Positions 6,680-14,985 of a DNA stretch of 23,215 nt are shown here, one piece after another. A program made the translations under genes and the position numbers. How positions within the stretch are numbered: the first letter of the stretch is position 1; every line of letters starts with the position of its first letter. The DNA is taken from the NCBI GenBank assembly GCA_949292445.1, contig CASEZU010000143.1, positions 1 to 23,215 on the forward strand, in the 5' to 3' direction. The notes beneath the pieces were generated by a model. The model made no database searches. It saw only the letters and a list, made by a program, of their open reading frames with translations, and was not told the origin of the DNA. This stretch comes from an uncultured Spirochaetales bacterium. GTDB lineage: Bacteria; Spirochaetota; Spirochaetia; Sphaerochaetales; Sphaerochaetaceae.

Positions 6680-9118
6680 TCAGTCGTCCATGTCGAGGGC
6701 TGTTGTTATGCGCTGCTGCAGATAGAGTATCTTTTTCCTCAGCTTCTCCTGCTTTCTGGGGATCCTGTCGATCATTGAGGAGAGAGCAAAGAGTGTCTCC
6801 TTTGCCGCACCTCCTATGCTCGGCATCGGCGCAAGTGAGTATCTGCCGCCTCTGTCCACAACGGCCAGGAATGAGAATTCCTTCTTCCCTGATACGAAAG
6901 GCGTGAATGCGGAGTCGATGAGAGCATTTATTTCGCCGTACTCCCTCTTCGCCGGATCGAATTTTCCCTTCATCTTGGTTTTCACGGGATTGCCGGAGTT
7001 GGGTATGAGACTCAGTTCCTTGTCGATCCTCGAAGCCTTGACCTGTGTCTTCGACAGATACTGTCCGCACCTGATGTAGAATTTTATCGCGCCTGAGCGC
7101 GTCCTGAGCTTCCTGATATCCCCGAGCGGCACCGCGTAGGTTGTCTTCCCGTGCTTTGACTCGACTGCATACTTCTTCATCTCCTCCATGCTGTCATGGA
7201 CAGCAAGGCGTTCCTTCTTCTTTCCTGAAGGTAGCCTGAGCTGGTCGAGAAGTGCCGGATCAACCTGCTGTATCCAGTCCTTCCTCAGCGGGGATACGGT
7301 GCGCGCATACATCTTTGTCGTCTGTACGATCTCTCCGGCGAGGATGTACTGCGGCGGAATTGAGAACCACGCCGAGCCGGGATGTATCAGTATCCTGTCC
7401 GCAGTGAGCGAGCGGTAGGAGAAACGGTCGATCTTCATGCAGACATACTGCCTGAGCCCTGCGGTAAGGCAGCAGAAATACTCAGGTATCGAGTGCTTTT
7501 CGGAAATCGGCACGCCCATGCCGGAGACAATGGCCTCCAGCTGGTCCTTTATGTGCAGTATCTCCTCCATGGACTCGTAATCAAGATAGTGGCTTTTCGC
7601 ATATGCCTCCCTTTCCTTCTTCCCGGAAAGGTTCCTGTATCTGCCGTAAAGTGTCAGCATCGTCACGAAGTCGCCGTAGACCTTGTCTGAGAGCGCATGA
7701 TGGGCATCCCGTGCCTTCAGTTCTTCCCCGGGGGGAAGGATGTAAGGAGTCTTTGCCGATAAAAAGGCAACTGCGATCAGGACATCTGAGATCACATCGG
7801 GGTAATTCATCACCGCCTCGACGATGACTCTCGATAGACGCGGCAGAAGCGGGAATGCGATCATCATCTCTCCGATCGATGTGAGGTGATGGTTCTTCTC
7901 GATTGCCCCTATGATCATCAGTGTCTCCTCCGCGGAGATGAGCGCGCTCTTCTTTGGCGGTGTGATGAAGGGGAAGGACTCCGTGTTGTAGATTCCAAGC
8001 TCGCTCATCCTCAGCACGACTTCAGCAAGGTCCGAGTGAAGTATCTCCTCCTCGGAGTACTCTGGCCTCATCGAGTAATTCTCCTCGCTGTACATGCGGT
8101 AGCAGATACCAGGTGCGGTGCGTCCGGCCCTTCCTTTCCGCTGGTCCGCCGAAGCTCTGGAGATCGGCATTGGCAGGAGGGCGGAAGTGAAGTTCTTCTG
8201 GTTGTAGAAGTTTATCTTCGCCATTCCTGAGTCGATGACAGTCCTGATCCCGTCAATTGTTATTGAAGTCTCCGCTATATTCGTGGAGACAACAACCTTC
8301 ATTTTTCCTTCCTTTGTAGGAATGAATACCCTCTCCTGTTCTTCTTTTGAAAGCCTTCCATAGAGAGGATATATCTCATAGTCCCCGCCTTTGTCGGAGT
8401 ATTCCAGTTCCTCGATGCAGCGTTTTATCTCCGCCTCGCCTGGGAGGAAGATGAGCACGTCCCCCTCTCCGTCCTCCCAGCTCTTTCTTACGAGAGAGGC
8501 GACTTTGGCATAGTAGTAGTCCTCGGTATCTCTGGAAAGGAGCGCGGGAATGTAGCGCACTTCGACATCGAAAGGCCTTGAATCGATGGAGATGACAGGG
8601 GCGCCGTCGAAGAATGAGGAGAAGGAGGCGGCGTTGATCGTCGCGCTGGATATGATGATCTTCAGATCCTTCCTCTCCCTCGTTATTTCCTTCAGAAGCC
8701 CGAGGATGAAATCTATGTTGAGGCTTCTCTCATGCGCCTCATCGACCATGATGACGGAGTATTTTGAGAGCAGTCTGTCGAGCTTCACCTCCTGAAGGAG
8801 TATACCGTCCGTCATGATCTTGATTCTGGTTGTCTTGTCAGAGGTGTCGGCGAACCGCATCTTATAGGCGCAGTATGTTCCCTCATCCCCGATCTGACGG
8901 CGGATGAAGTCACATACCGACATTGCCGCGATACGGCGCGGCTGCGTTATTCCGATTATTCCGTCCCTGTCGTACCCGGCTTCTCTGAGAATGAGCGGTA
9001 TCTGGGTTGTCTTGCCGGAACCCGTGGGGCTTTCGACTATTATTGTCTGATTCTCCGAAAGTCCCCTGAGTATCTCCTCCCTGTGCCTGTAGACAGGGAG
9101 GGACTTGAAATCGATCAA
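6680..9118 (-). CDS. hrpA: ATP-dependent RNA helicase, HrpA-type DEAH box, short form
   Basis: This is an 812-residue superfamily 2 helicase. Visible motifs are I GSGKT (33-37), Ia TQPRRIAA (58-65), II DEAH (126-129), III SAT (158-160), V TNIAETSITI and VI QRKGRAGR. Winged-helix/HA2 and OB-fold regions follow in the usual DEAH/RHA order. TQPRRIAA and the overall similarity to eukaryotic Prp-type helicases point to HrpA rather than HrpB. E. coli HrpA is about 1,300 residues, so this form lacks the long C-terminal extension. The start is a TTG at 9118 that overlaps the hisS stop (TTGA); no ATG fits, and the protein begins right before the conserved region. Family members act on mRNA and, in E. 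coli, on stalled ribosomes. The function here is inferred from the family. Confidence 0.9.
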   Translation of the reverse strand: MIDFKSLPVYRHREEILRGLSENQTIIVESPTGSGKTTQIPLILREAGYDRDGIIGITQPRRIAAMSVCDFIRRQIGDEGTYCAYKMRFADTSDKTTRIKIMTDGILLQEVKLDRLLSKYSVIMVDEAHERSLNIDFILGLLKEITRERKDLKIIISSATINAASFSSFFDGAPVISIDSRPFDVEVRYIPALLSRDTEDYYYAKVASLVRKSWEDGEGDVLIFLPGEAEIKRCIEELEYSDKGGDYEIYPLYGRLSKEEQERVFIPTKEGKMKVVVSTNIAETSITIDGIRTVIDSGMAKINFYNQKNFTSALLPMPISRASADQRKGRAGRTAPGICYRMYSEENYSMRPEYSEEEILHSDLAEVVLRMSELGIYNTESFPFITPPKKSALISAEETLMIIGAIEKNHHLTSIGEMMIAFPLLPRLSRVIVEAVMNYPDVISDVLIAVAFLSAKTPYILPPGEELKARDAHHALSDKVYGDFVTMLTLYGRYRNLSGKKEREAYAKSHYLDYESMEEILHIKDQLEAIVSGMGVPISEKHSIPEYFCCLTAGLRQYVCMKIDRFSYRSLTADRILIHPGSAWFSIPPQYILAGEIVQTTKMYARTVSPLRKDWIQQVDPALLDQLRLPSGKKKERLAVHDSMEEMKKYAVESKHGKTTYAVPLGDIRKLRTRSGAIKFYIRCGQYLSKTQVKASRIDKELSLIPNSGNPVKTKMKGKFDPAKREYGEINALIDSAFTPFVSGKKEFSFLAVVDRGGRYSLAPMPSIGGAAKETLFALSSMIDRIPRKQEKLRKKILYLQQRITTALDMDD

Positions 9119-10404
9119 TGCCTTCTTTCCTCTTTGATCCTGGCGATGGCTTCATCGCCTGCCATCGTTTCCCTCGTCCTGAGGTCCTTCACCGTAAATC
9201 CGTCATCGCCGAATGTCAGGAGGTATGGGATGTTCCCGGCTTCGGCCGCAGCATATATTTTCTTCATCTTCGCATCCGGCAGGAGGTACACCGAGACATT
9301 CAGTCCCTCTTGCCTCAGCCTTGACGCGGTCTTCATTGCCTCGGCTTCCCTGTCTGCAGCAGGCACAATGAGCACATCAGCAGAAGCTGTGTCAGCAAGG
9401 AGGGGACTTCCCAGTTCCTCCAGCGCGGCAAGCAGCCTGTCGAGCCCGATCGATGAGCCGACGCCAGGCATCCTTTCCTTCGTGTAGAGGGAGGCGAGGT
9501 CGTTGTAGCGTCCGCCGGAGCACACTGAGCCGATTGACGGCAGATCATCGAGGAATGTCTCATAGACGATGCCTGTGTAGTAATCGAGGCCGCGTGTGAT
9601 GGACGGGTCGAAGGAGAAGGATTTCTCGATGCCGAGCTCCGAGAGCATGGAGTATATCTTCCTCATCCTCTTCGATGGCTCCGAGATTCCGCCTGAGAGC
9701 TCTTCGAGCTTCTCCAGAGTCTCCATGAAGCTCCTGCCTTCTCCTGCTGTTATGTATGCGATGATCTTGTCAGCAGCATCCTCAGAACCTGTGATAGCAC
9801 AAAGCTGGGCTTTCACCTCATCCTCTCCGATCTTTCTCAGCTTGTCCACTGTACGCAGCACATCAATGGATCTGTCACCGAGGGAGAGTGTGTCCAGGAA
9901 GAGGCTGAAAAGCCCCCTGTGGGAGATGTGGAAGGTGTATCTGCCGATTCCGAGCGCCGCGAATGAGGCGTGCATCATTGAGAGTATCTCCGTGTCCGAG
10001 ATCGCGTTGTCAGCACCGACGATGTCAAAGTCGCACTGGATGAACTCCCTGTAGCGTCCCTTCTGCGGATTCTCTCCGCGCCATACCTTTGATATATGAT
10101 AGCGCCTGAAGGGCACTCCGACCTCGTCGTGGTGCGCTGCCATGAAGCGGGCAAACGGTACTGTGAGATCGAATCGCATCGCGACATCCCTGCCTCCGTT
10201 GTCCTTGAAGCGGAATATCTGCTTGTCCGTCTCTCCGCCGCCTTTGCCGAGGAGCACCTCCGTGTATTCCAGCACCGGTGTGTCTATTGGCACGAAACCG
10301 AAGGACGTGAAGATGTCCTCCAGCACTCTTATAATCTTCTTTTTGGGAATCTCATCTTTCGGGAGGCTGTCCCTGAAACCCTTCAATATGACTGGATCGA
10401 TCAT
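9115..10404 (-). CDS. hisS: histidyl-tRNA synthetase
   Basis: This 429-residue class II aminoacyl-tRNA synthetase charges tRNA-His. Motif 2 spans about 106-130 (ending RYREFIQCDFDIVG). The histidine-specific loops are RGLDYYTG (271-278) and SGGRYND (296-302). Motif 3 is GVGSSIGLDRLL (314-325), followed by an anticodon-binding domain of about 95 residues. The length is typical. The ATG at 10404 has no Shine-Dalgarno sequence and lies 6 bases after a TATCAT -10 box. hrpA follows with a 4-bp overlap. Confidence 0.96.
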   Translation of the reverse strand: MIDPVILKGFRDSLPKDEIPKKKIIRVLEDIFTSFGFVPIDTPVLEYTEVLLGKGGGETDKQIFRFKDNGGRDVAMRFDLTVPFARFMAAHHDEVGVPFRRYHISKVWRGENPQKGRYREFIQCDFDIVGADNAISDTEILSMMHASFAALGIGRYTFHISHRGLFSLFLDTLSLGDRSIDVLRTVDKLRKIGEDEVKAQLCAITGSEDAADKIIAYITAGEGRSFMETLEKLEELSGGISEPSKRMRKIYSMLSELGIEKSFSFDPSITRGLDYYTGIVYETFLDDLPSIGSVCSGGRYNDLASLYTKERMPGVGSSIGLDRLLAALEELGSPLLADTASADVLIVPAADREAEAMKTASRLRQEGLNVSVYLLPDAKMKKIYAAAEAGNIPYLLTFGDDGFTVKDLRTRETMAGDEAIARIKEERRH

Positions 10405-10410
10405 GCCCCG

Positions 10411-10439
10411 ATGATACCATTATTGGCAAAGCGGGACAA
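10411..10439 (-). promoter_or_regulatory. hisS promoter, predicted leaderless
   Basis: Minus strand: TTGTCC (-35, 10434-10439), a 17-bp spacer, TATCAT (-10, 10411-10416). The -10 ends 6 bases before the ATG at 10404. No T-box-like leader is possible in so short a space. Confidence 0.5.
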
Positions 10440-10461
10440 TCTTGGCTTTCCGGCCGCCATC

Positions 10462-10491
10462 TTGAAGAGTCCCCCTGTTTTTCACTAAAGT
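10462..10491 (+). promoter_or_regulatory. pcnB promoter, predicted leaderless
   Basis: Plus strand: TTGAAG (-35, 10462-10467), an 18-bp spacer, TAAAGT (-10, 10486-10491, four of six matches). It ends 6 bases before the GTG at 10498, and no Shine-Dalgarno site is present. It is the weaker of the two promoters in this divergent 93-bp gap. Confidence 0.35.
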
Positions 10492-10497
10492 AGCATT

Positions 10498-11736
10498 GTG
10501 TTCATACGTTATAAGAATGACGGTAAGGGCCGGAGCGTTCCTGTAGCGAAGATTTACACGCAGAAGGAACACCCGATAACCAACAGCCAGATAGATAAGG
10601 ATGCCCTCTGGGCGATCAGGAAGATACAGCAGGCGGGCGGCGAGGCCTACATCGTCGGAGGGGCCATCCGCGACATGATGCTTGGCAGGAAGCCAAAGGA
10701 TTTCGATATCGCGACATCGCTCTCTCCCCGCCAGGTCCAGCGTCTTTTCTGGAATGCGAGGATCATCGGGCGCCGCTTCCGCATAGTGCATCTTTTTTTC
10801 AGCGGAAAGATAATCGAGGTCACCACATTCCGCTCCGATGAGGAGAATTTCGAGGATGGCAGGAACAACCTCTTCGGCACGATAGAGCAGGATGCCAGGC
10901 GCAGGGATTTCTCCATAAACAGCCTCTACTACAATCCTGCAAACGGGCAGCTGCTGGATTTCAATGATGCCATGGCCGATTTCCATAAGCGCGTGATACG
11001 CTCGCTCATTCCGCTTGAGTACACGTTCTCCGAGGATCCCGTGAGGATGATACGCGCCCTGAAATACCAGGCGACTACTGGATTCACGCTCAAAAGGGAT
11101 GTGCGGAAGGCGATCAAGAAGAATGCGGAGAGGATAGAGACATGCTCCACATCCCGCTTGACAGAGGAGCTTTCCAAGATCCTCGCTTCCGGCTCATCCT
11201 ATCAAATTCTCTCGAATCTCAGGAAATATGGGCTCCTGCAGTTCATACTGCCATGCTGGTCGCAGTATGCCACGCTCGATGCCGTCCGCGCCTCACTCGA
11301 GACCCTTGATGCTAAGATAGCCGGGAAGAAGGCGGAAGGGGAGAGCGTCCCGAAGGAAGAGCAGATATATGCCTTCATAAAGCCGCTCCTTGTATTCGAT
11401 AATCCCTCCGCTATGGCTCCTGATGAGCTTTTCCATGAGGCCTTCAGGCAGGCCAAGGTCCTGATCGCTCCCATGACACCGCCGAACTATGAGCTGGAGA
11501 AAGCTGTGGACATGGTACTTGCCGATCTTGGCGTTAAGCGTTCCCGTGCAAAGCGTTCTGCCGAGGCGAGGGCCCCGAGGAAGAAGCCCAACACGATGGG
11601 GCGCAAGAGCGCTGCGAATGAGGAGCTTTCAGTCGTTCCTGCCAAGAAGCGCAGGAGAAGGAAGAAGAAGGGAAACGGAGGGATCCAGCAATTCCCGTCA
11701 GAACCGAGGACGCTGGCAGAGGAGCACGACCTCTAG
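10498..11736 (+). CDS. pcnB: polynucleotide adenylyltransferase / tRNA nucleotidyltransferase family, PcnB type
   Basis: This 412-residue class II nucleotidyltransferase has YIVGGAIRDM (51-60) and KDFDIAT (67-73), whose aspartates D68 and D70 are the metal-binding catalytic pair. RRDFSINSLYY (135-145) and EDPVRMIRALKY (179-190) follow and bind nucleotide and RNA. The N-terminal extension VAKIYTQKEHPI and the lysine/arginine-rich tail (about 340-400, including KKRRRRKKK) resemble the poly(A) polymerase PcnB more than the CCA-adding enzyme, though the two cannot be told apart for certain by eye. The GTG start at 10498 gives an N-terminus like those I associate with spirochaete PcnB proteins; this is from memory and was not searched. 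Its stop codon overlaps the stop of the convergent downstream gene (shared CTAG at 11733-11736). Confidence 0.88.
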   Translation: MFIRYKNDGKGRSVPVAKIYTQKEHPITNSQIDKDALWAIRKIQQAGGEAYIVGGAIRDMMLGRKPKDFDIATSLSPRQVQRLFWNARIIGRRFRIVHLFFSGKIIEVTTFRSDEENFEDGRNNLFGTIEQDARRRDFSINSLYYNPANGQLLDFNDAMADFHKRVIRSLIPLEYTFSEDPVRMIRALKYQATTGFTLKRDVRKAIKKNAERIETCSTSRLTEELSKILASGSSYQILSNLRKYGLLQFILPCWSQYATLDAVRASLETLDAKIAGKKAEGESVPKEEQIYAFIKPLLVFDNPSAMAPDELFHEAFRQAKVLIAPMTPPNYELEKAVDMVLADLGVKRSRAKRSAEARAPRKKPNTMGRKSAANEELSVVPAKKRRRRKKKGNGGIQQFPSEPRTLAEEHDL

Positions 11737-12590
11737 CCCCATTCCTCTATTTCTATGTTCACAGCCTTGACCATTACGCCGCCGTATTTCTCGATGCAGT
11801 CGGTGATGTATTCCTGCAGGTCGGATATCGTGGTTCCCATGTAGTGCCTAGCAGGAAGCTGTAGCGTGACGCTGATGGAGTAGGTGGAGTCCGCGTTTCT
11901 CACGCCGCGGACTTTCTTCACTTTCATCACGGGATCGTATTCACCGATGGCGTGCCGCACCATCTGCGTGAGCACAGTCTCGGAAAGCTCCTCCTTGTCA
12001 GGGCGGGAGAACTCAGGGCGTACGATGGTCTTCTCGTAGGTCTGGTTCTTCTTTATCGGGCCTTTCCTGCCCATGAAGACCTTCATTGAGTCATAGACGA
12101 TCTGGGGAGCCGAGCGCGTTACTTCTATGGACGGAACCGGTATGACATGCTTGCCTTCGGTGAACCTGATGCGCATCGCCGTCTCAATCTCCTCTTCGGA
12201 GGCGACATCCTCGATGTGGATGATCTTCTCCGGCGGCGGAAGTTCCAGGCGTTTTGCTATCTTCGTGACCATCTTCTCCGAGGTGCCGATGATCAGTATC
12301 CTCTTGTAGCGTTCCTTCAGGAGCGCGCTCATTATCTCATTGCGGTGATCATCGTCATCGAAGACTGCTGTGCGCACCGCCGCTATGAAGTTCGGATCAC
12401 GTTTTGCGGAGTGTCCGGCGATGATCCTGTCCCCCCTGATGAGGAGGCCGTCGTCGATTATCAGGTCGATATGATGCTTTGCGGCGACGAGCTTCGAGTG
12501 ATAGCTCTTGCCCGTCCCCGAGCGTCCGACGAGGGCGTATACCTTCACTCCCCTGAATTTAGAGAACATGAACTGGAAGATCCGATTCAT
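11733..12590 (-). CDS. P-loop NTPase fused to an Asp23/Gls24-like domain
   Basis: This 285-residue protein has two recognisable parts. Residues 16-145 look like a P-loop NTPase with Walker A GRSGTGKS (22-29), a beta strand ending IIDDG, then RILIIGTSEKM and an acidic stretch FDDDDHRNE (77-85). Residues about 200-282 resemble the Asp23/Gls24 (DUF322) fold, with ETVLTQMVRHAIGEYDPV then an alternating SISVTLQLPARHYMGTTI strand and a final helix-strand VKAVNIEIEEW. Single-domain Asp23 proteins are linked to the cell envelope in Firmicutes. The activity of the fusion is not known to me. The ATG at 12590 has no Shine-Dalgarno site and stands 6 bases after a perfect TATAAT. The Asp23 assignment is by pattern and should be held loosely. 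Confidence 0.7.
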   Translation of the reverse strand: MNRIFQFMFSKFRGVKVYALVGRSGTGKSYHSKLVAAKHHIDLIIDDGLLIRGDRIIAGHSAKRDPNFIAAVRTAVFDDDDHRNEIMSALLKERYKRILIIGTSEKMVTKIAKRLELPPPEKIIHIEDVASEEEIETAMRIRFTEGKHVIPVPSIEVTRSAPQIVYDSMKVFMGRKGPIKKNQTYEKTIVRPEFSRPDKEELSETVLTQMVRHAIGEYDPVMKVKKVRGVRNADSTYSISVTLQLPARHYMGTTISDLQEYITDCIEKYGGVMVKAVNIEIEEWG

Positions 12591-12596
12591 AGGAGG

Positions 12597-12625
12597 ATTA
12601 TACCACCTTCGCCGGAGGATTTCAT
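12597..12625 (-). promoter_or_regulatory. promoter of the P-loop/Asp23-like gene, predicted leaderless
   Basis: Minus strand: perfect TATAAT at 12597-12602, followed by CCTCCT and then the ATG at 12590. A weak -35 (ATGAAA, 12620-12625) lies 17 bp upstream and overlaps the stop codon of the yeiH-like gene. The bases between -10 and ATG are pyrimidines, so no Shine-Dalgarno pairing is possible. Confidence 0.5.
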
Positions 12626-13650
12626 ATAAGACCCAGCAGATGCTGCATCAGAAGCGATACAAGCGTGATCATGATCCAGCATGAGAGCCCTAAGAGGAGC
12701 GGCTTTCCGCCCGTCCTGATGAGCTTGACTATATCTGTATTCAGCCCTATTGCCGCCATGGCGAGCACGATGAGGAACTTCGACACGTCCTTGAACGGAG
12801 CGAAGACCGATCCCGGTACCCCTGCAGCTGATGCGAGCGTGGTTATCACGGAGGCGAGGATGAAGTAGATGATGAAGAATGGGAATATCTTTTTTATAGA
12901 GACGCTACCGCCTTCCTGCCCGCTTTTCCGCGTGCGCATGAATGCCAGCACCAGCGTGATGGGAATGATTGCGAGTGTCCTTGTCAGCTTTACAGTTACA
13001 GCCTTGTCCAGCGTCGCAGAGCCGAGTCCCCACATGCTGTCCCAGGTTGAGGCACAGGCTGTTACTGATGAGGTATCGTTCACAGCTGTTCCCGCGAAGA
13101 TTCCGAAAGGCGTGCCGTCGGTAGTGCTGAAGCCTATCGCGCTTCCCAGGGCCGGGAAAATGAGGGCCGCGAGGACGTTGAAGAAGAAAATCACGGATAT
13201 CGCCTGCGCGACCTCCTCATCATCAGCCCCGATTACAGGGGCAGCCGCGGCTATCGCGGAGCCGCCGCAGATCGATGATCCGACTCCGATGAGCGTCGCC
13301 GTGTTGCTTCCTATCCTGAGGATTTTCGATACAATGAAGGCGGCAATGAGGGAGATGGAGATTGTCGAGATGATTATAGGCAGGGACTGAAGCCCGGTTT
13401 CAGCCACGACCGCAAGATCCATGCCGAATCCCAGGAGGATGACCGCCCACTGCAGTACCTTCTTCGATGTGAACTTTATTCCGGCTTCGAAAGGCTCCCT
13501 CTTTCTGAGGAAAACAGCCGTTATCATTCCGGCGAGTATCGCGATCACAGCCCCTCCGATCACGGGGAACCTGATTCCCACGAGATACGAGGGGATGGCT
13601 ATTATCAGGGAAAGGAGCACTCCCTTCCATATTGATGATATCATTGTCAT
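12622..13650 (-). CDS. YeiH/UPF0324 family membrane protein (putative sulfate exporter family)
   Basis: This 342-residue integral membrane protein has about ten membrane helices. The central motif GVGSSICGGSAIAAAAPVI is the signature of the UPF0324/YeiH family, and FAGTAVNDTSSVTACA further on is also characteristic. The family is annotated as putative sulfate exporters; the substrate has little experimental support. The frame is open upstream to 13731, inside the glycosylase gene. The ATG at 13650 was chosen because it avoids a 54-bp overlap, starts just before the first helix, and lies 7 bases after a -10 box with a matching -35. It is the second of a tight same-strand series with the glycosylase, but seems to have its own promoter. 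Confidence 0.88.
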   Translation of the reverse strand: MTMISSIWKGVLLSLIIAIPSYLVGIRFPVIGGAVIAILAGMITAVFLRKREPFEAGIKFTSKKVLQWAVILLGFGMDLAVVAETGLQSLPIIISTISISLIAAFIVSKILRIGSNTATLIGVGSSICGGSAIAAAAPVIGADDEEVAQAISVIFFFNVLAALIFPALGSAIGFSTTDGTPFGIFAGTAVNDTSSVTACASTWDSMWGLGSATLDKAVTVKLTRTLAIIPITLVLAFMRTRKSGQEGGSVSIKKIFPFFIIYFILASVITTLASAAGVPGSVFAPFKDVSKFLIVLAMAAIGLNTDIVKLIRTGGKPLLLGLSCWIMITLVSLLMQHLLGLI

Positions 13651-13657
13651 GGCGGAC

Positions 13658-13686
13658 AGTATGACGGAAAGAAGCGTCAGTGTGAA
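13658..13686 (-). promoter_or_regulatory. promoter of the yeiH-like gene, predicted leaderless
   Basis: Minus strand: TTCACA (-35, 13681-13686, five of six matches), a 17-bp spacer, CATACT (-10, 13658-13663), then 7 bases to the ATG at 13650. The -35 sits at the 3' end of the glycosylase gene, whose stop codon is at 13677-13679. Confidence 0.45.
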
Positions 13687-14165
13687 GTGAGCACTTCCTT
13701 CCACACCGCTGCAAGCCGTTCGAGTGACCACGAGGCATTTGCCGGCGATGTGGATGGCATCTTCACCGGTTCGATGCCCGTGTCCTCATAGATAAAGCGC
13801 ATGTATATCTCATAGGCTTTCGTGCCGTTAGCGGCGATCGTTTCTATCCCTGTTTTCTCGATAAGGCTCTTTATGTCATTTGCCGTCACATCTGTTATTG
13901 ATGTGTCTACCGATCCTGTGATCCTGCACGATGCGATCGAGTCCCAGAGTGCTATGCCATGCCTGTAAAGGAGCGCTTTCTTCTCATCAGCAGTGGAGGC
14001 ATTCTCTCCGAAGATCAGGCTGAGCATGGGCCAGAACCTGTTCCGCGGATGGGCATAATAAAATCCATCCTCCCTCGACCTTGCTGACGGGAATGAACCG
14101 AGGATAAGTATTCTCGATGCTTTGTCATACAGGGGATGGAATGGATGGACCAGTATTCCGTTCAT
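13677..14165 (-). CDS. DNA-deoxyinosine glycosylase, uracil-DNA glycosylase superfamily family 6
   Basis: This 162-residue protein removes hypoxanthine (deaminated adenine) from DNA if it acts like characterised family 6 enzymes. The N-terminal ILGSFPSARSR (21-31) is the motif 1 region. FYYAHPRNRFW (35-45) carries the conserved asparagine (N42) that takes the catalytic role in this family. PSTSPAN (137-143) is motif 2. The length of about 160-170 residues and the order of motifs fit well. The ATG at 14165 lacks a Shine-Dalgarno site and lies 6 bases after a -10 box. It is 40 bp downstream of the nucleosidase gene on the same strand, and both touch purine-base chemistry, but they appear separately transcribed. 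Confidence 0.88.
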   Translation of the reverse strand: MNGILVHPFHPLYDKASRILILGSFPSARSREDGFYYAHPRNRFWPMLSLIFGENASTADEKKALLYRHGIALWDSIASCRITGSVDTSITDVTANDIKSLIEKTGIETIAANGTKAYEIYMRFIYEDTGIEPVKMPSTSPANASWSLERLAAVWKEVLTSH

Positions 14166-14171
14166 ACGGAA

Positions 14172-14200
14172 TGTATATACCTTGTCCTGTCTTTTCTCAA
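14172..14200 (-). promoter_or_regulatory. promoter of the DNA glycosylase gene, predicted leaderless
   Basis: Minus strand: TTGAGA (-35, 14195-14200, five of six), a 17-bp spacer, TATACA (-10, 14172-14177), then 6 bases to the ATG. This is one of the cleanest examples of the repeated arrangement in this window. The same -35 and spacing recur upstream of rnfC. Confidence 0.55.
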
Positions 14201-14205
14201 CGGAC

Positions 14206-14979
14206 TTACATTTCCTGGAGCATCCTCATGACGATCCTGGAGGAGTTGTCGGCAGCCTCGTTTCCGAAGTTGGCATAAGTGTCGTGAGCCTCTCCGTCAG
14301 CCTTGTCGGACATGCACCTGACGACTACGAAAGGCACTCCGTACTGATATGCCACGAGACCTACTGCAGCGCCTTCCATCTCACATGCGATGGAATTGAA
14401 GCTGTCCTGGAGCACCTTCACATAGCTGCTGCTTGCCACGAACTGGTCGCCGGTGGCTATGTTGCCCTTGAAGGCGCTGTCCTCTCCGACAATCTCGACT
14501 GCGGCGTTGTATGCGAGCTCTGTGAGTGTCGGATCTGCCGGGATCCTTCCATTTTCATCCGTGCCGTGAGCCGGTCCCCAGACAAAGCCCTCGTTCGTCA
14601 TGTCGCCATAGTCATGCACGACAAGATCGGTGGATACGACGATATCCATGACCTCTGTCTCGTCTCCGACTCCGCCGGCTATGCCTGTGAAGATGATCGA
14701 GCTCACATCGAACTCGTTGATCAGTGTGGCAGCACCTGCCGCGGCGAGTATCTTGCCGATACCTGCCTTGACCAGGACGACATCCTTTCCTTCGAGCGTT
14801 CCGATGTTGTACTCAACGCCTCCGATTGTCTCTGTCTCCGTGATCTCAGCATTCTCGAGAAGGAGGCTGAGCTCATTGGACATGGCAGTGATGATGCCGA
14901 CCGGACCATCCGCCGAGGCGAAAACCGGTGCCGCTGCGAGCGCGAGCAGCATGATGATTGCAATGATTCTTGTCTTCAT
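14206..14979 (-). CDS. exported 5'-methylthioadenosine/S-adenosylhomocysteine nucleosidase
   Basis: This 257-residue protein has an N-terminal signal peptide (MKTR, then a hydrophobic core to about residue 20, then ASA|D with likely cleavage after A23). The mature part is a complete MTA/SAH nucleosidase, which cleaves adenine from methylthioadenosine and S-adenosylhomocysteine. E36 (TAMSNEL), E202 (CEMEGAAVG) and D225 (RCMSDKADG) match E12, E174 and D197 of the E. coli enzyme, so it should be active. TGIAGGVG (98-105) is the ribose/purine loop. An exported member is known in Borrelia (Bgp), where the protein was first found as a glycosaminoglycan-binding surface protein. Whether the mature form stays periplasmic or reaches the surface is not shown by the sequence; no lipobox cysteine is present. 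Confidence 0.9.
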   Translation of the reverse strand: MKTRIIAIIMLLALAAAPVFASADGPVGIITAMSNELSLLLENAEITETETIGGVEYNIGTLEGKDVVLVKAGIGKILAAAGAATLINEFDVSSIIFTGIAGGVGDETEVMDIVVSTDLVVHDYGDMTNEGFVWGPAHGTDENGRIPADPTLTELAYNAAVEIVGEDSAFKGNIATGDQFVASSSYVKVLQDSFNSIACEMEGAAVGLVAYQYGVPFVVVRCMSDKADGEAHDTYANFGNEAADNSSRIVMRMLQEM

Positions 14980-14985
14980 GCACTA

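Noticed and set aside
6676..6683. CTGATCAG palindrome as a bidirectional terminator
   Set aside because: The stem would be only 4 bp with no loop or T-run. It arises from two abutting TGA stop codons.
12591..12596. AGGAGG on the plus strand, a perfect Shine-Dalgarno sequence
   Set aside because: No plus-strand gene follows. On the minus strand, where the gene is, it reads CCTCCT between a TATAAT and an ATG, so it is not a ribosome site.
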